DNA from: CAZDCD01 sp964503885
GTDB taxonomy: Bacteria; Bacteroidota; Bacteroidia; Bacteroidales; UBA10428
Reading direction: 5' to 3'
NCBI GenBank assembly: GCA_964503885.1
Contig: CAZDCD010000020.1
Coordinates: 1-64,000, forward strand
DNA length: 64,000 nt
Both the position numbers and the translations under genes were made by a program. Each line of letters opens with the position of its first letter. Within the stretch, counting starts at the first letter, position 1. This document shows positions 36,356-45,124 of this stretch, one piece after another. Under the pieces are notes generated by a model, which was given only the letters and a program-made list of their open reading frames with translations, was not told the origin of the DNA and ran no database searches.

Positions 36356-37930
36356 ATGAAAAATCTCGTGATTCCATTTTTGTTTTCCGTATTCGTCATC
36401 CTTTCTTCCTGTGAACAAAAACAGGTAGATACCATTACCGTAAGAGTTCAGGACGGCAAAGACACCATAAGCAGGCACATTTACGGTCACTTTGCCGAGC
36501 ACCTTGGAAGATGCATCTATGATGGTTTCTGGGTGGGTCTGGACTCTCCCGTTCCGAATACACGGGGTATCCGTAACGATGTGGTGCAGGCATTCCGTGA
36601 GATAGGCATCCCGAACCTGAGATGGCCCGGGGGATGTTTCGCCGACCAGTACCACTGGATGAATGGTATCGGTGATCCGGCAACCCGCAATAAAACAGTG
36701 AACGTGACCTGGGGAGGTGTGATGGACGACAACAGCTTCGGTACCCATGAGTTCATGGATTTGTGTGAGCAGCTTGGCTGCGAACCTGTGATATGCGGAA
36801 ATATCGGCAGCGGTAGTGTGGAGGAAATGGCAAAATGGGTTGAATACCTCACCTCCGATGCGCCAACACCGCTGGTTGAGTTGCGCAGGAAAAACGGCCG
36901 TGAAAAACCATGGAAAGTGAAATACTGGGGAGTCGGGAACGAAACATGGGGCTGCGGCGGGATCATGAACAAGGAATTTTATTCGGAAATGCTCCGTAAA
37001 TATTCGTTTTTTCTGAATAATTACAACAATAACGTACTGTACAAAATTGCTTCGGGATCGCACGACAGCGATTACGACTGGACAGGATATATCGTGAAAC
37101 AATGGAGCGAGACCGATGGCTGGCTGCAGGCATACATGAACGGCATTTCACTGCACTATTATACGATCGCCAATACCTGGGCCAGCAAAGGCTCTGCCAC
37201 CGACTTTACGAGTGATGAATGGTTTTCAACCATATCTGCAACCCTGAAGATGGATGAGTTTATCAACGGACACATAGCAGCAATAGAGAAATACGACCCG
37301 GACAACCGGATAGGCCTGATCGTTGATGAATGGGGTGACTGGTTCGATCCCGAGCCCGGTTCGAATCCGGCATTCCTCTACCAGCAGAACACACTCAGGG
37401 ATGCTATCGTGGCCTCACTAAACCTCAACATATTTAATGCACATTGCTCAAGGGTTAAAATGGCAAACATTGCCCAGGCCGTGAATGTTTTGCACGCTAT
37501 GGTGCTCACCAGGGATGACAAGATGGTAAAAACACCATCGTTCTATGTTTTCAAGATGTATAAAGTACATCACGATGCACTGATGTTACCCCTTGACATC
37601 CGGTGCAGGCCTTATGAAAATAACGGTAAATCCGTACCTTCACTGTCGGCATCGGCTTCAAAAGACAAAACGGGTAAAATAAACATCACCATCACGAATG
37701 TTGATCCGGAGAGCGGAGTAAATACCAGACTGATCATCGATGATAGTTCTACATATACCGTTGAGCATGCAGAAATTATCACAGCTGATCACATGAATGC
37801 GCTCAACAATTTCGACACGGATGAAGCCGTTACGATCAATCCTTTTAAGGATGTAAGTCAAAAGGGAAATGAGATACAGGTGAACATGCCTTCAAAATCA
37901 GTGGTACTCATCACACTCGGTAAAAAATAG
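36356..37930 (+). CDS. alpha-L-arabinofuranosidase, GH51, lipoprotein
   Basis: 524 aa. Lipobox SSC at about residue 20 after MKNLVIPFLFSVFVIL, so it is exported and lipid-anchored. GH51 marks: FAEHLGRCIYDGFWVG, NLRWPGGCFADQYHW, VKYWGVGNETWGCGG (acid/base Glu) and LIVDEWGDWFDPEPG (nucleophile Glu). Removes arabinofuranosyl side chains from arabinan or arabinoxylan and feeds arabinose to the operon, starting 11 bases after araD. Confidence 0.95.
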   Translation: MKNLVIPFLFSVFVILSSCEQKQVDTITVRVQDGKDTISRHIYGHFAEHLGRCIYDGFWVGLDSPVPNTRGIRNDVVQAFREIGIPNLRWPGGCFADQYHWMNGIGDPATRNKTVNVTWGGVMDDNSFGTHEFMDLCEQLGCEPVICGNIGSGSVEEMAKWVEYLTSDAPTPLVELRRKNGREKPWKVKYWGVGNETWGCGGIMNKEFYSEMLRKYSFFLNNYNNNVLYKIASGSHDSDYDWTGYIVKQWSETDGWLQAYMNGISLHYYTIANTWASKGSATDFTSDEWFSTISATLKMDEFINGHIAAIEKYDPDNRIGLIVDEWGDWFDPEPGSNPAFLYQQNTLRDAIVASLNLNIFNAHCSRVKMANIAQAVNVLHAMVLTRDDKMVKTPSFYVFKMYKVHHDALMLPLDIRCRPYENNGKSVPSLSASASKDKTGKINITITNVDPESGVNTRLIIDDSSTYTVEHAEIITADHMNALNNFDTDEAVTINPFKDVSQKGNEIQVNMPSKSVVLITLGKK

Positions 37931-37992
37931 CCGGGTAAAAATCGCTGAGAACCGGATGAAATCTGAAATACGGGCAGGATAAACCACACAAC

Positions 37993-39684
37993 ATGAACAC
38001 ATCAAAATATACCGTTGGAATTGATTACGGGACCGATTCGGTGAGGTCGGTACTGGTTGACACATCGAACGGAAAAGAACTTGCCGATTCGGTTTTTTAT
38101 TATACACGGTGGAAACAGGGAAAATATTGCCTTCCGGCTGCAAACCGGTTCAGGCAGCATCCTCTCGACTATGTAGAAGGGCTTGAGCATACAGTGCTGG
38201 AAATTCTGGCTGCATGCAGTGGTGAAACTATAGCGAATATAGTGGCCATTTCGGTGGATACTACCGGATCAACTCCGGCAGCCGTGAACCGTGAGGGTGT
38301 ACCTCTGGCACTTACGGATGGTTTTGAAGAAAACCCCGATGCCATGTTCGTGCTCTGGAAAGACCACACTTCGGTCAAAGAAGCCGAAGAGATCAACGCC
38401 CTTTCGCATTCCTGGGGTGGAGTGGATTACACGAAATACGAAGGCGGTATTTATTCTTCGGAATGGTTCTGGTCAAAGATCCTGCATATATTGAGAACGG
38501 CCAGAGACGTGCGTGAGGCTGCTTATTCGTGGGTCGAGCATTGCGACTGGATCCCTGCGTTGCTCACTGGGTTCACCGATCCGCAATTGCTTAAGAGAAG
38601 CCGTTGCGCCGCCGGCCATAAGGCTATGTGGCATCCCGACTGGAACGGACTTCCTTCTGAAGAATTTCTCATCCGGCTCGATCCGCTGCTTAAAGGCCTG
38701 CGCAGCAGGCTTTACCAGGAAACATATACAAGCGACATCCCTGCAGGCACTATAAGCCGGCAATGGGCGGACAAGCTGGGACTGCCTGATACTGTAAAAA
38801 TTGGTGTCGGCGCTTTTGATGCCCACCTGGGAGCGGTCGGCGGTGAAATCAAACCTTACTACCTCAGCAAAGTCATGGGCACATCCACCTGCGATATGCT
38901 GGTTGCGCCTGCCGGTGAGGTGGGTAATACCCCTGTTCAGGGAATTTGCGGGCAGGTTGATGGCTCTGTCATACCAGGGCTAATTGGCCTTGAAGCAGGA
39001 CAGTCGGCTTTCGGTGATATCTATGCATGGTTCAGGAATATCCTGATGTGGCCGGTGGAATCCCTCCTGAAAGGTAGCAGCAGTATTGATGATGCCACAA
39101 AAAATGCGCTTACAGAAGAAATAGCGGACCGGCTTATCCCTGAACTTTCAAAAGCCGCTGAAGAAATACCCGTGGAAGAGTCGGGTGTTCTTGCACTCGA
39201 CTGGATGAACGGAAGAAGGACCCCCGACGCCAGTCAGGCATTGAAAGGGGCCGTAACCGGGCTTACGCTGGGATCGGATGCACCGAAAATATTCAGGGCA
39301 CTTGTCGAAGCCACTGCATTCGGAGCAAAAGCCATCGTCGACCGCTTCAGGGATGAAGGAATGCGTATTGATGGAATCATTGGCCTGGGAGGGGTGGCCA
39401 AGAAGTCACCGTTCGTGATGCAGGTGGTGGCAGATGTACTGGGAATGCCTATAGAGGTGGCAAGGCCGGAACAGGCATGTGCTCTGGGATCGGCAATGGC
39501 CGCCGCAGTGGCCGGCGGGGTACACCCGACTTTTGAGGAGGCACAGAAAGCCATGAGCGGGGGTATCGAAAAAGTATACCAGCCCGATAAAAAGAACACG
39601 GCAATATACCGGAACATCTACGAAAAATATCTCAAACTCGGCCGGTTCATTGAGCAGGAACTTACAGAAACAAGTAAAATATAA
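37993..39684 (+). CDS. araB: ribulokinase
   Basis: 563 aa FGGY-family kinase. N-terminal GIDYGTDSVRSVLVD (phosphate-binding), SVDTTGSTPAAV, the long central DCDWIP-like WVEHCDWIPALLTG, and C-terminal GLGGVAKKSPFVMQV and CALGSAMAAAVAGG. Phosphorylates L-ribulose to L-ribulose-5-phosphate. Fourth gene of the operon. Confidence 0.96.
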   Translation: MNTSKYTVGIDYGTDSVRSVLVDTSNGKELADSVFYYTRWKQGKYCLPAANRFRQHPLDYVEGLEHTVLEILAACSGETIANIVAISVDTTGSTPAAVNREGVPLALTDGFEENPDAMFVLWKDHTSVKEAEEINALSHSWGGVDYTKYEGGIYSSEWFWSKILHILRTARDVREAAYSWVEHCDWIPALLTGFTDPQLLKRSRCAAGHKAMWHPDWNGLPSEEFLIRLDPLLKGLRSRLYQETYTSDIPAGTISRQWADKLGLPDTVKIGVGAFDAHLGAVGGEIKPYYLSKVMGTSTCDMLVAPAGEVGNTPVQGICGQVDGSVIPGLIGLEAGQSAFGDIYAWFRNILMWPVESLLKGSSSIDDATKNALTEEIADRLIPELSKAAEEIPVEESGVLALDWMNGRRTPDASQALKGAVTGLTLGSDAPKIFRALVEATAFGAKAIVDRFRDEGMRIDGIIGLGGVAKKSPFVMQVVADVLGMPIEVARPEQACALGSAMAAAVAGGVHPTFEEAQKAMSGGIEKVYQPDKKNTAIYRNIYEKYLKLGRFIEQELTETSKI

Positions 39685-39695
39685 GGAATACACCC

Positions 39696-40379
39696 ATGAG
39701 GGAATTCGTATACAAACACTCCAAACATCTTGTGGCTGTGGATTGCATCATTTTCGGCTACGAAAAAGGACAACTTAAAATTTTGCTGTCGCGCAGGCGA
39801 TTTCAGCCGGCCAAAGGAAAATGGTCACTTATGGGAGGATGGGTCGGGGAAAACGAAACAGTGAAAAAAGCGGCCGAAAGGGTATTGTCCGAGATCACCG
39901 GATTGAAGGAAATCTACCTCGAACAGGTTAGTGTTTTCTCAGACCCGGCCAGAGATCCTGGAGGAAGAGTAATAAGCGTGGCATTTTATGCCATGATATA
40001 CATCAACAGGCAGGATACGGAGCTTGTTAAGCAGCACAGGGCCAAATGGTGGCCTTTCGAGAAGAAGCCCGAACTGATTTTCGACCACAACCGGATGGTT
40101 GAGTCTGCCCATGAGAGATTAAAGGTTAAAGCCGGATATGAGCTGATCGGGGAAGATCTGCTGCCGGAAAAATTTACGATACTTCAGTTGCGTAGACTTT
40201 ATGAAGCGGTGTTTCAGCAACCGATTGATCCGGGAAATTTCCGGAAAAAAGTGCTTTCTCTGAAAATCCTGGAGAAACTTGCCGAAAAAAATACAGACGA
40301 TTCACGAAAGGGGGCCTATTATTACCAGTTTAACCATCATCCTGAATCTATCATTAAGGAGCGAATAGTCAAAATCTGA
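39696..40379 (+). CDS. araR: Nudix-fold transcriptional regulator, AraR-type
   Basis: 227 aa. N-terminal Nudix domain (about 10-140) and C-terminal winged helix (about 150-225, FTILQLRRLYEAVFQ and NFRKKVLSLKIL). The Nudix box is degenerate: with G48, E54 and R62 in place, two of the catalytic glutamates are replaced (V63 and I67), so it should bind but not hydrolyse. Bacteroidetes use such Nudix-related AraR repressors, with L-arabinose as effector. Embedded in the ara operon, which supports autogenous control. The operator was not identified. Confidence 0.88.
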   Translation: MREFVYKHSKHLVAVDCIIFGYEKGQLKILLSRRRFQPAKGKWSLMGGWVGENETVKKAAERVLSEITGLKEIYLEQVSVFSDPARDPGGRVISVAFYAMIYINRQDTELVKQHRAKWWPFEKKPELIFDHNRMVESAHERLKVKAGYELIGEDLLPEKFTILQLRRLYEAVFQQPIDPGNFRKKVLSLKILEKLAEKNTDDSRKGAYYYQFNHHPESIIKERIVKI

Positions 40380-41173
40380 TGAAATCAACCATTTACAGTG
40401 AGTGTTCACAAATTGCCCGCCTTATAGCAGAACGGGGATGGGCAGAAGGTACAGCCGGCAACCTGTCGCTTCTGATGAAAAAAGGTATTGCGGAAGCCGG
40501 TAATGTCAATGAAAAATTCAGGTATATAAAGAACCTGAAAAATACGTATCCCTTTCTCAGCCATTTTTCTTTCATAATGAGCCAATCCGGTTGCCGGATG
40601 CGTGACCTGGCGGAAGATCCGCTTCATCATACAGTGGTCATCCGGTTATCGGAAGAGGCGAACACCTGCGACTGTTTTCCGGACGAAGAATCCTTTATGC
40701 TTGGCAGACAACCCACATCGGAACTATCTGCTCATTTACTGATACACAACCTGTTGCAGAAGATCAGACCTGACATGAAGGCTGTCATCCATACCCATGC
40801 TACCGAGCTCATAGCACTTACACAGCTGAAAGAATTTACGGATGAAGAAAGCCTCAATACGCTATTGTGGAGCATGCATCCCGAAGTAAAAATGTTCATT
40901 CCCGGAGGCCTCGGCATCGTTCCTTTTAAGCTGCCGGGTACTTCTGAAATTGCCACAGAAACTGTAAAAAGTTTCAGGGACCACCAGATCGTGGTGTGGG
41001 AGAAACACGGTATTTTTGCAGCAGGTCAGGATCTGGCTGCGGCTTTTGACCTGGTGGACATAGCCTGCAAAGCTGCAAAAATATTTTTTCTGTGCCGGTC
41101 GGCAGGACAAGACCCCGAAGGATTGTCTCCGGAACAACTTAATGAACTCGATAAGTACTACCGGAATTTATAA
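40379..41173 (+). CDS. class II aldolase, rhamnulose-1-phosphate aldolase-like
   Basis: 264 aa, sharing one base with araR (TGATG at 40377-40381). GTAGNLSLL, VIHTHATELIALTQ (zinc HxH) and WEKHGIFAAGQDLAAAFDLVD match RhaD rather than AraD, and length fits RhaD (about 270). RhaD cleaves L-rhamnulose-1-P to DHAP and lactaldehyde. Its place at the end of an arabinose operon is odd: no rhamnose isomerase or kinase is nearby. It may act on an arabinose-derived 1-phosphate or be an imported rhamnose gene. Confidence 0.85.
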   Translation: MKSTIYSECSQIARLIAERGWAEGTAGNLSLLMKKGIAEAGNVNEKFRYIKNLKNTYPFLSHFSFIMSQSGCRMRDLAEDPLHHTVVIRLSEEANTCDCFPDEESFMLGRQPTSELSAHLLIHNLLQKIRPDMKAVIHTHATELIALTQLKEFTDEESLNTLLWSMHPEVKMFIPGGLGIVPFKLPGTSEIATETVKSFRDHQIVVWEKHGIFAAGQDLAAAFDLVDIACKAAKIFFLCRSAGQDPEGLSPEQLNELDKYYRNL

Positions 41174-41370
41174 TGCATTATTATCAGGTTTTGTGCGTGG
41201 TGAACCGCTATCCGACAGAAACCTGAACACCCGCCTGATTTCTTATGGCACTGTAAAATTAGTAACGCTATCCCTTAAGCCAACAGGAATGGCTGACCCC
41301 GGTTAACAATCCGGTGCAACGGCGAACAATTACTGTATGGTATGGTTATATGAGATAAATAATGCAATTT

Positions 41371-41404
41371 TTTGACCCCTGAAACGGCGATGTCATTATC
41401 TTTG
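41371..41404 (+). promoter_or_regulatory. Bacteroidetes-type promoter for acn
   Basis: TTTG at 41371-41374, 22 bases, then a perfect TAnnTTTG, TATCTTTG at 41397-41404. Spacing is 1-3 bases longer than usual. About 30 bases upstream of the aconitase start codon. Confidence 0.6.
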
Positions 41405-41434
41405 CATTCGAAAATATAGAGAATCCGTTAAACA

Positions 41435-43723
41435 ATGAATACTATGATTTTTGATCTTGACATGATAGAAGCGGTGTATGCCGGATTTGGAAAACGGATA
41501 GAAACAGCCGGCAAAATGCTCGGAAGACCCCTTACCTTAACCGAGAAAATCCTGTATGCACATCTCAATGAAAATCCCGCAACACATGCCTTCAGCCGTG
41601 GCAGAGACTATGTGAATTTTCATCCCGACCGGGTTGCCATGCAGGACGCCACAGCACAGATGGCCCTTCTGCAGTTTATGATGGCCGGCAAACAAAGGGT
41701 TGCCGTTCCCTCAACCGTGCACTGTGATCATCTGATTCTTGCCAGAGAAGGCGCGCAGGCCGATCTCGAATCTTCCAAAATCACCAACAAAGAAGTCTTT
41801 GATTTTCTTGCTGCCGTATCGAACAAGTACGGGATCGGATTCTGGAAGCCCGGAGCAGGCATCATACACCAGGTAGTGCTTGAAAATTATGCATTCCCGG
41901 GAGGCATGATGATAGGTACAGATTCGCATACCGTCAATGCCGGGGGATTGGGCATGATCGCCATCGGAGTAGGTGGCGCCGATGCAGTAGATGTGATGGC
42001 AGGAATGCCATGGGAATTGCGCTTTCCGAAACTTATAGGTATAAAACTTACCGGACAGCTCAGCGGCTGGACTTCAGCCAAAGATGTCATACTGAAGGTA
42101 GCTGGAATTCTCTCGGTAAAAGGCGGAACGGGATTTATCCTGGAGTACTTCGGAGACGGGGCACAACATATTTCGTGTACGGGTAAAGGCACCATCTGCA
42201 ATATGGGTGCTGAGATCGGTGCCACAACGTCGGTATTTGGCTACGACAGGAAAATGGCCTTATATCTGGATGGCACGGGACGAAGCGGTGTGGCTGAGAT
42301 GGCAGATGGTCTGGCTCACCATCTCACAGGCGACCCCGAAGTGTATGCAACACCTCAAAAATATTTCGACCAGGTTATCGAGATCAACTTATCGGAGCTT
42401 GAACCACATATCAATGGTCCGTTCACTCCCGACCTGGCAACCCCGGTATCAAAATTTGCCGGGGTTGTGCGGAAAAACGGGTGGCCCGAAAAGCTTGAGG
42501 TCGGACTTATCGGGTCATGTACCAACTCATCCTATGAGGATCTTACACGTGCGGCATCCGTGGCGCAGCAGGCCATAGATAAGAAGCTTGAAACAAGATC
42601 CGAATTCACCGTGACCCCGGGATCGGAAAAAGTGCGGTATACCGCCGAACGGGACGGATTGCTTGAAAAATTCGAGAAGATAGGCGGGGTTGTGCTGGCC
42701 AATGCCTGCGGACCTTGTATCGGCCAGTGGGCCAGGCATGGTGCTGACCGGCAGGAAAAAAATTCGATCATGACCTCATTCAACCGCAATTTTGCCAAAC
42801 GCAACGACGGAAACCCGAATACACACGGATTTGTGGCTTCACCCGAGATCACCACAGCATTTGCCATTGCAGGAAAACTGACCTTCAACCCGCTTACCGA
42901 TCTTCTTGTCAATAAAGACGGAGAAAAAGTAAAACTCGATGAACCCATGGGAATCGAAATGCCGGTAAACGGTTTTGATGTGAAGGACAACGGCTACCAG
43001 GCTCCCGCTGAAGACGGAAGTCGTATTCAGATCAACGTGGATCCCGCCTCGAAGAGGTTGCAGCTTCTGACGCCATTTGAACCCTGGAACGGAGAAGAAT
43101 ACAGGGGACTGAATGTACTTCTGAAGGCCAAAGGAAAATGCACTACCGACCATATATCCATGGCCGGTCCATGGCTCAGGTTCCGCGGCCATCTCGATAA
43201 TATCTCGGAAAACCTGCTCATTGGCGCGGTAAACTATTATACTAACAAAACCAACCTGGTTAAAAACCAGCTCACGGGCGAATACGGTGAGGTTCCCAAA
43301 GTACAACGTAATTACCAGGAGCAGGGCATAAGCACAATTGTGATAGGTGATGAGAATTACGGAGAAGGCTCATCACGCGAACATGCCGCTATGGAACCGC
43401 GGCACCTGGGTGTAAAAGCAGTACTTGTGAGATCGTTTGCCCGCATCCATGAGACCAATCTCAAAAAGCAGGGCATGCTGGCCATTACCTTTACCGATAA
43501 GAACGATTACGAAAAAGTAAGGGAAGACGATACCGTGGACATTACCGGATTGAAGGAGTTTGCGCCTGACAAACCCCTTACGGTTGTGTTGCATCATGCC
43601 AACGGTTCCCGGGATGAATTTCCAGTCGGCCATTCGTACAATGAAGCCCAGATCGAGTGGTTTAAAGCAGGATCGGCGCTGAACCTGATCAGAAAAAAAG
43701 AGGTCAGGCAATCACAGGAGTGA
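41435..43723 (+). CDS. acnA: aconitate hydratase (mitochondrial-type)
   Basis: 762 aa. The 4Fe-4S ligands are in GSCTNSSYEDL and ANACGPCIGQW; substrate region IGTDSHTVNAGGLGM; C-terminal swivel domain with GDENYGEGSSREHAAMEPR. Length and order match the mitochondrial/AcnA-like group common in Bacteroidetes. Interconverts citrate and isocitrate in the TCA cycle. A hairpin overlaps its stop, then miaA follows 40 bases later. Gene symbol follows the fold group; the exact paralogue name is arbitrary. Confidence 0.95.
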   Translation: MNTMIFDLDMIEAVYAGFGKRIETAGKMLGRPLTLTEKILYAHLNENPATHAFSRGRDYVNFHPDRVAMQDATAQMALLQFMMAGKQRVAVPSTVHCDHLILAREGAQADLESSKITNKEVFDFLAAVSNKYGIGFWKPGAGIIHQVVLENYAFPGGMMIGTDSHTVNAGGLGMIAIGVGGADAVDVMAGMPWELRFPKLIGIKLTGQLSGWTSAKDVILKVAGILSVKGGTGFILEYFGDGAQHISCTGKGTICNMGAEIGATTSVFGYDRKMALYLDGTGRSGVAEMADGLAHHLTGDPEVYATPQKYFDQVIEINLSELEPHINGPFTPDLATPVSKFAGVVRKNGWPEKLEVGLIGSCTNSSYEDLTRAASVAQQAIDKKLETRSEFTVTPGSEKVRYTAERDGLLEKFEKIGGVVLANACGPCIGQWARHGADRQEKNSIMTSFNRNFAKRNDGNPNTHGFVASPEITTAFAIAGKLTFNPLTDLLVNKDGEKVKLDEPMGIEMPVNGFDVKDNGYQAPAEDGSRIQINVDPASKRLQLLTPFEPWNGEEYRGLNVLLKAKGKCTTDHISMAGPWLRFRGHLDNISENLLIGAVNYYTNKTNLVKNQLTGEYGEVPKVQRNYQEQGISTIVIGDENYGEGSSREHAAMEPRHLGVKAVLVRSFARIHETNLKKQGMLAITFTDKNDYEKVREDDTVDITGLKEFAPDKPLTVVLHHANGSRDEFPVGHSYNEAQIEWFKAGSALNLIRKKEVRQSQE

Positions 43724-43737
43724 TGCACTTGCATCAC
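43720..43737. other. perfect 7-bp hairpin at acn stop codon
   Basis: GTGATGC, loop ACTT, GCATCAC. The acn stop TGA (43721-43723) lies in the left arm. No T-run follows, so it is more likely a transcript-stabilising or processing hairpin than a terminator. Confidence 0.5.
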
Positions 43738-43763
43738 GGTAGTTCTGATCATTGACCCGTATT

Positions 43764-44687
43764 ATGCAAAAGTTCCTGGTTGTTATTGCCGGTCCGACCG
43801 GTATCGGAAAAACACACACAGCAATCGAGCTCGCTGCACGATTCGGTACCGAGATCCTATCTGCCGATTCGAGACAGATCTATAAGGAATTACGTATAGG
43901 AACGGCGGCTCCTTCACCTGAGGAGCTTTCGGCAGTCAGGCATCATTTCGTGCAGAACAAATCGATATTCGATGAATACAATGCCGGTGTATTTGAAACC
44001 GAAGCATTGCATCTTCTTGAGAGATTGTTCCTGCAAAAAAATATTGTGCTGATGACCGGGGGATCGGGTTTGTATATCGATGCAGTAATCAGCGGCATTG
44101 ATGATCTGCCGAGAACCGATCCGGAAATTCGAAAAAACCTTACCGATATATGGCATGCTGAAGGCATAGAAAGCCTGCGTTTACAGCTAAAAACACTCGA
44201 TCCTCGCTATTATGCAACAGCCGACATGAAGAATCCGAAACGGATATTGAAAGCACTTGAGGTAGCTATCTTGACAGGTAAGCCCTATTCGGCATTTCTA
44301 ACCGCATCGTCAAAGACAAGACCATTCAGTACACTATTGATCGGATTGAATACCAGTCGGAAAAAATTGTATGATACCATCAATCATCGTGTTGACCGTA
44401 TGATCAGTAACGGGCTTGCTGAAGAAGCACGGAGCGTTTTTTCATATAAGCACCTGAATTCTTTGAATACCGTAGGTTATAAAGAGATGTTCAGGTACCT
44501 TGAAGGAGAGATTTCGCTCGAAGAAGCGGCCGATCTCATCAAAAGGAATACCCGCAAATATGCCCGAAGACAATTGACCTGGTTCAGAAAGTACAACGAT
44601 ATGGAATGGTTTGAGCCGGATGATGCCGAACCGATCTATCGTCATATACTTCAAAAAATCAAAGAAAACAGGGCCTCTTTCAAATGA
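43764..44687 (+). CDS. miaA: tRNA dimethylallyltransferase
   Basis: 307 aa from the ATG at 43764; a TTG four codons earlier is less likely. P-loop AGPTGIGKTHTAIELA, SADSRQIYKEL, GGSGLYIDAVISG and NTRKYARRQLTWFRK match MiaA. The usual GPTASGKT reads GPTGIGKT. It transfers dimethylallyl to A37 of tRNAs reading UNN codons. Confidence 0.95.
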   Translation: MQKFLVVIAGPTGIGKTHTAIELAARFGTEILSADSRQIYKELRIGTAAPSPEELSAVRHHFVQNKSIFDEYNAGVFETEALHLLERLFLQKNIVLMTGGSGLYIDAVISGIDDLPRTDPEIRKNLTDIWHAEGIESLRLQLKTLDPRYYATADMKNPKRILKALEVAILTGKPYSAFLTASSKTRPFSTLLIGLNTSRKKLYDTINHRVDRMISNGLAEEARSVFSYKHLNSLNTVGYKEMFRYLEGEISLEEAADLIKRNTRKYARRQLTWFRKYNDMEWFEPDDAEPIYRHILQKIKENRASFK

Positions 44688-45124
44688 ATGAACTAATTTG
44701 ATGTCAGCAGACGGGGTATCAATAAGGAATCTTTTTATATTCGATGCAAGCATTGGAGCAGTATACTCATTTATCCCGATACGTTACGCTATCGGGATTT
44801 CTACCTGTCGCCTGCAGGGAGGGCAGACAGGCGTTCGACCTGTAAATTTCAACCTGCATGCAGCCTGTCTGCGGCAGTTAGGCAAGTGCGCTTCACTTTT
44901 GAAATTTGAGTCTCACGAATAAAAATAAGATAGAAAGATGGATATCCCATTTCAGAATTGGAATATTTACAGAAATGTTTTTATTCATACCTTAGGGGCA
45001 AAACCGGTTTCCTTTGTCATATAACTGAAAAAACAGGATGAAATAAGAGAACAGCCTGGAGAGACAAGCTGATATTGAACGGCATTCTCCGCATATCAAC
45101 AAAACAAACGAACCATATATAAGC
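44688..45124. repeat. intergenic region with nested palindromic repeats
   Basis: It contains a 9-bp palindrome ATCCCGATA/TATCGGGAT at 44773-44798, a CCTGTC/GACAGG pair around 44804-44830, and 9-bp arms AAATTTCAA (44844-44852) and TTGAAATTT (44899-44907). GGGCAGACAGGCGT here matches GGGCAGGTAGGCGT near 47345 in 12 of 14 positions, so this is one copy of a dispersed family. No coding gene is supported. Confidence 0.65.

Noticed and set aside
37360..37380. tRNA T-loop-like GGTTCGAATCC
   Set aside because: Lies inside the GH51 coding sequence (residues PGSNPA) with no acceptor or anticodon arms around it.
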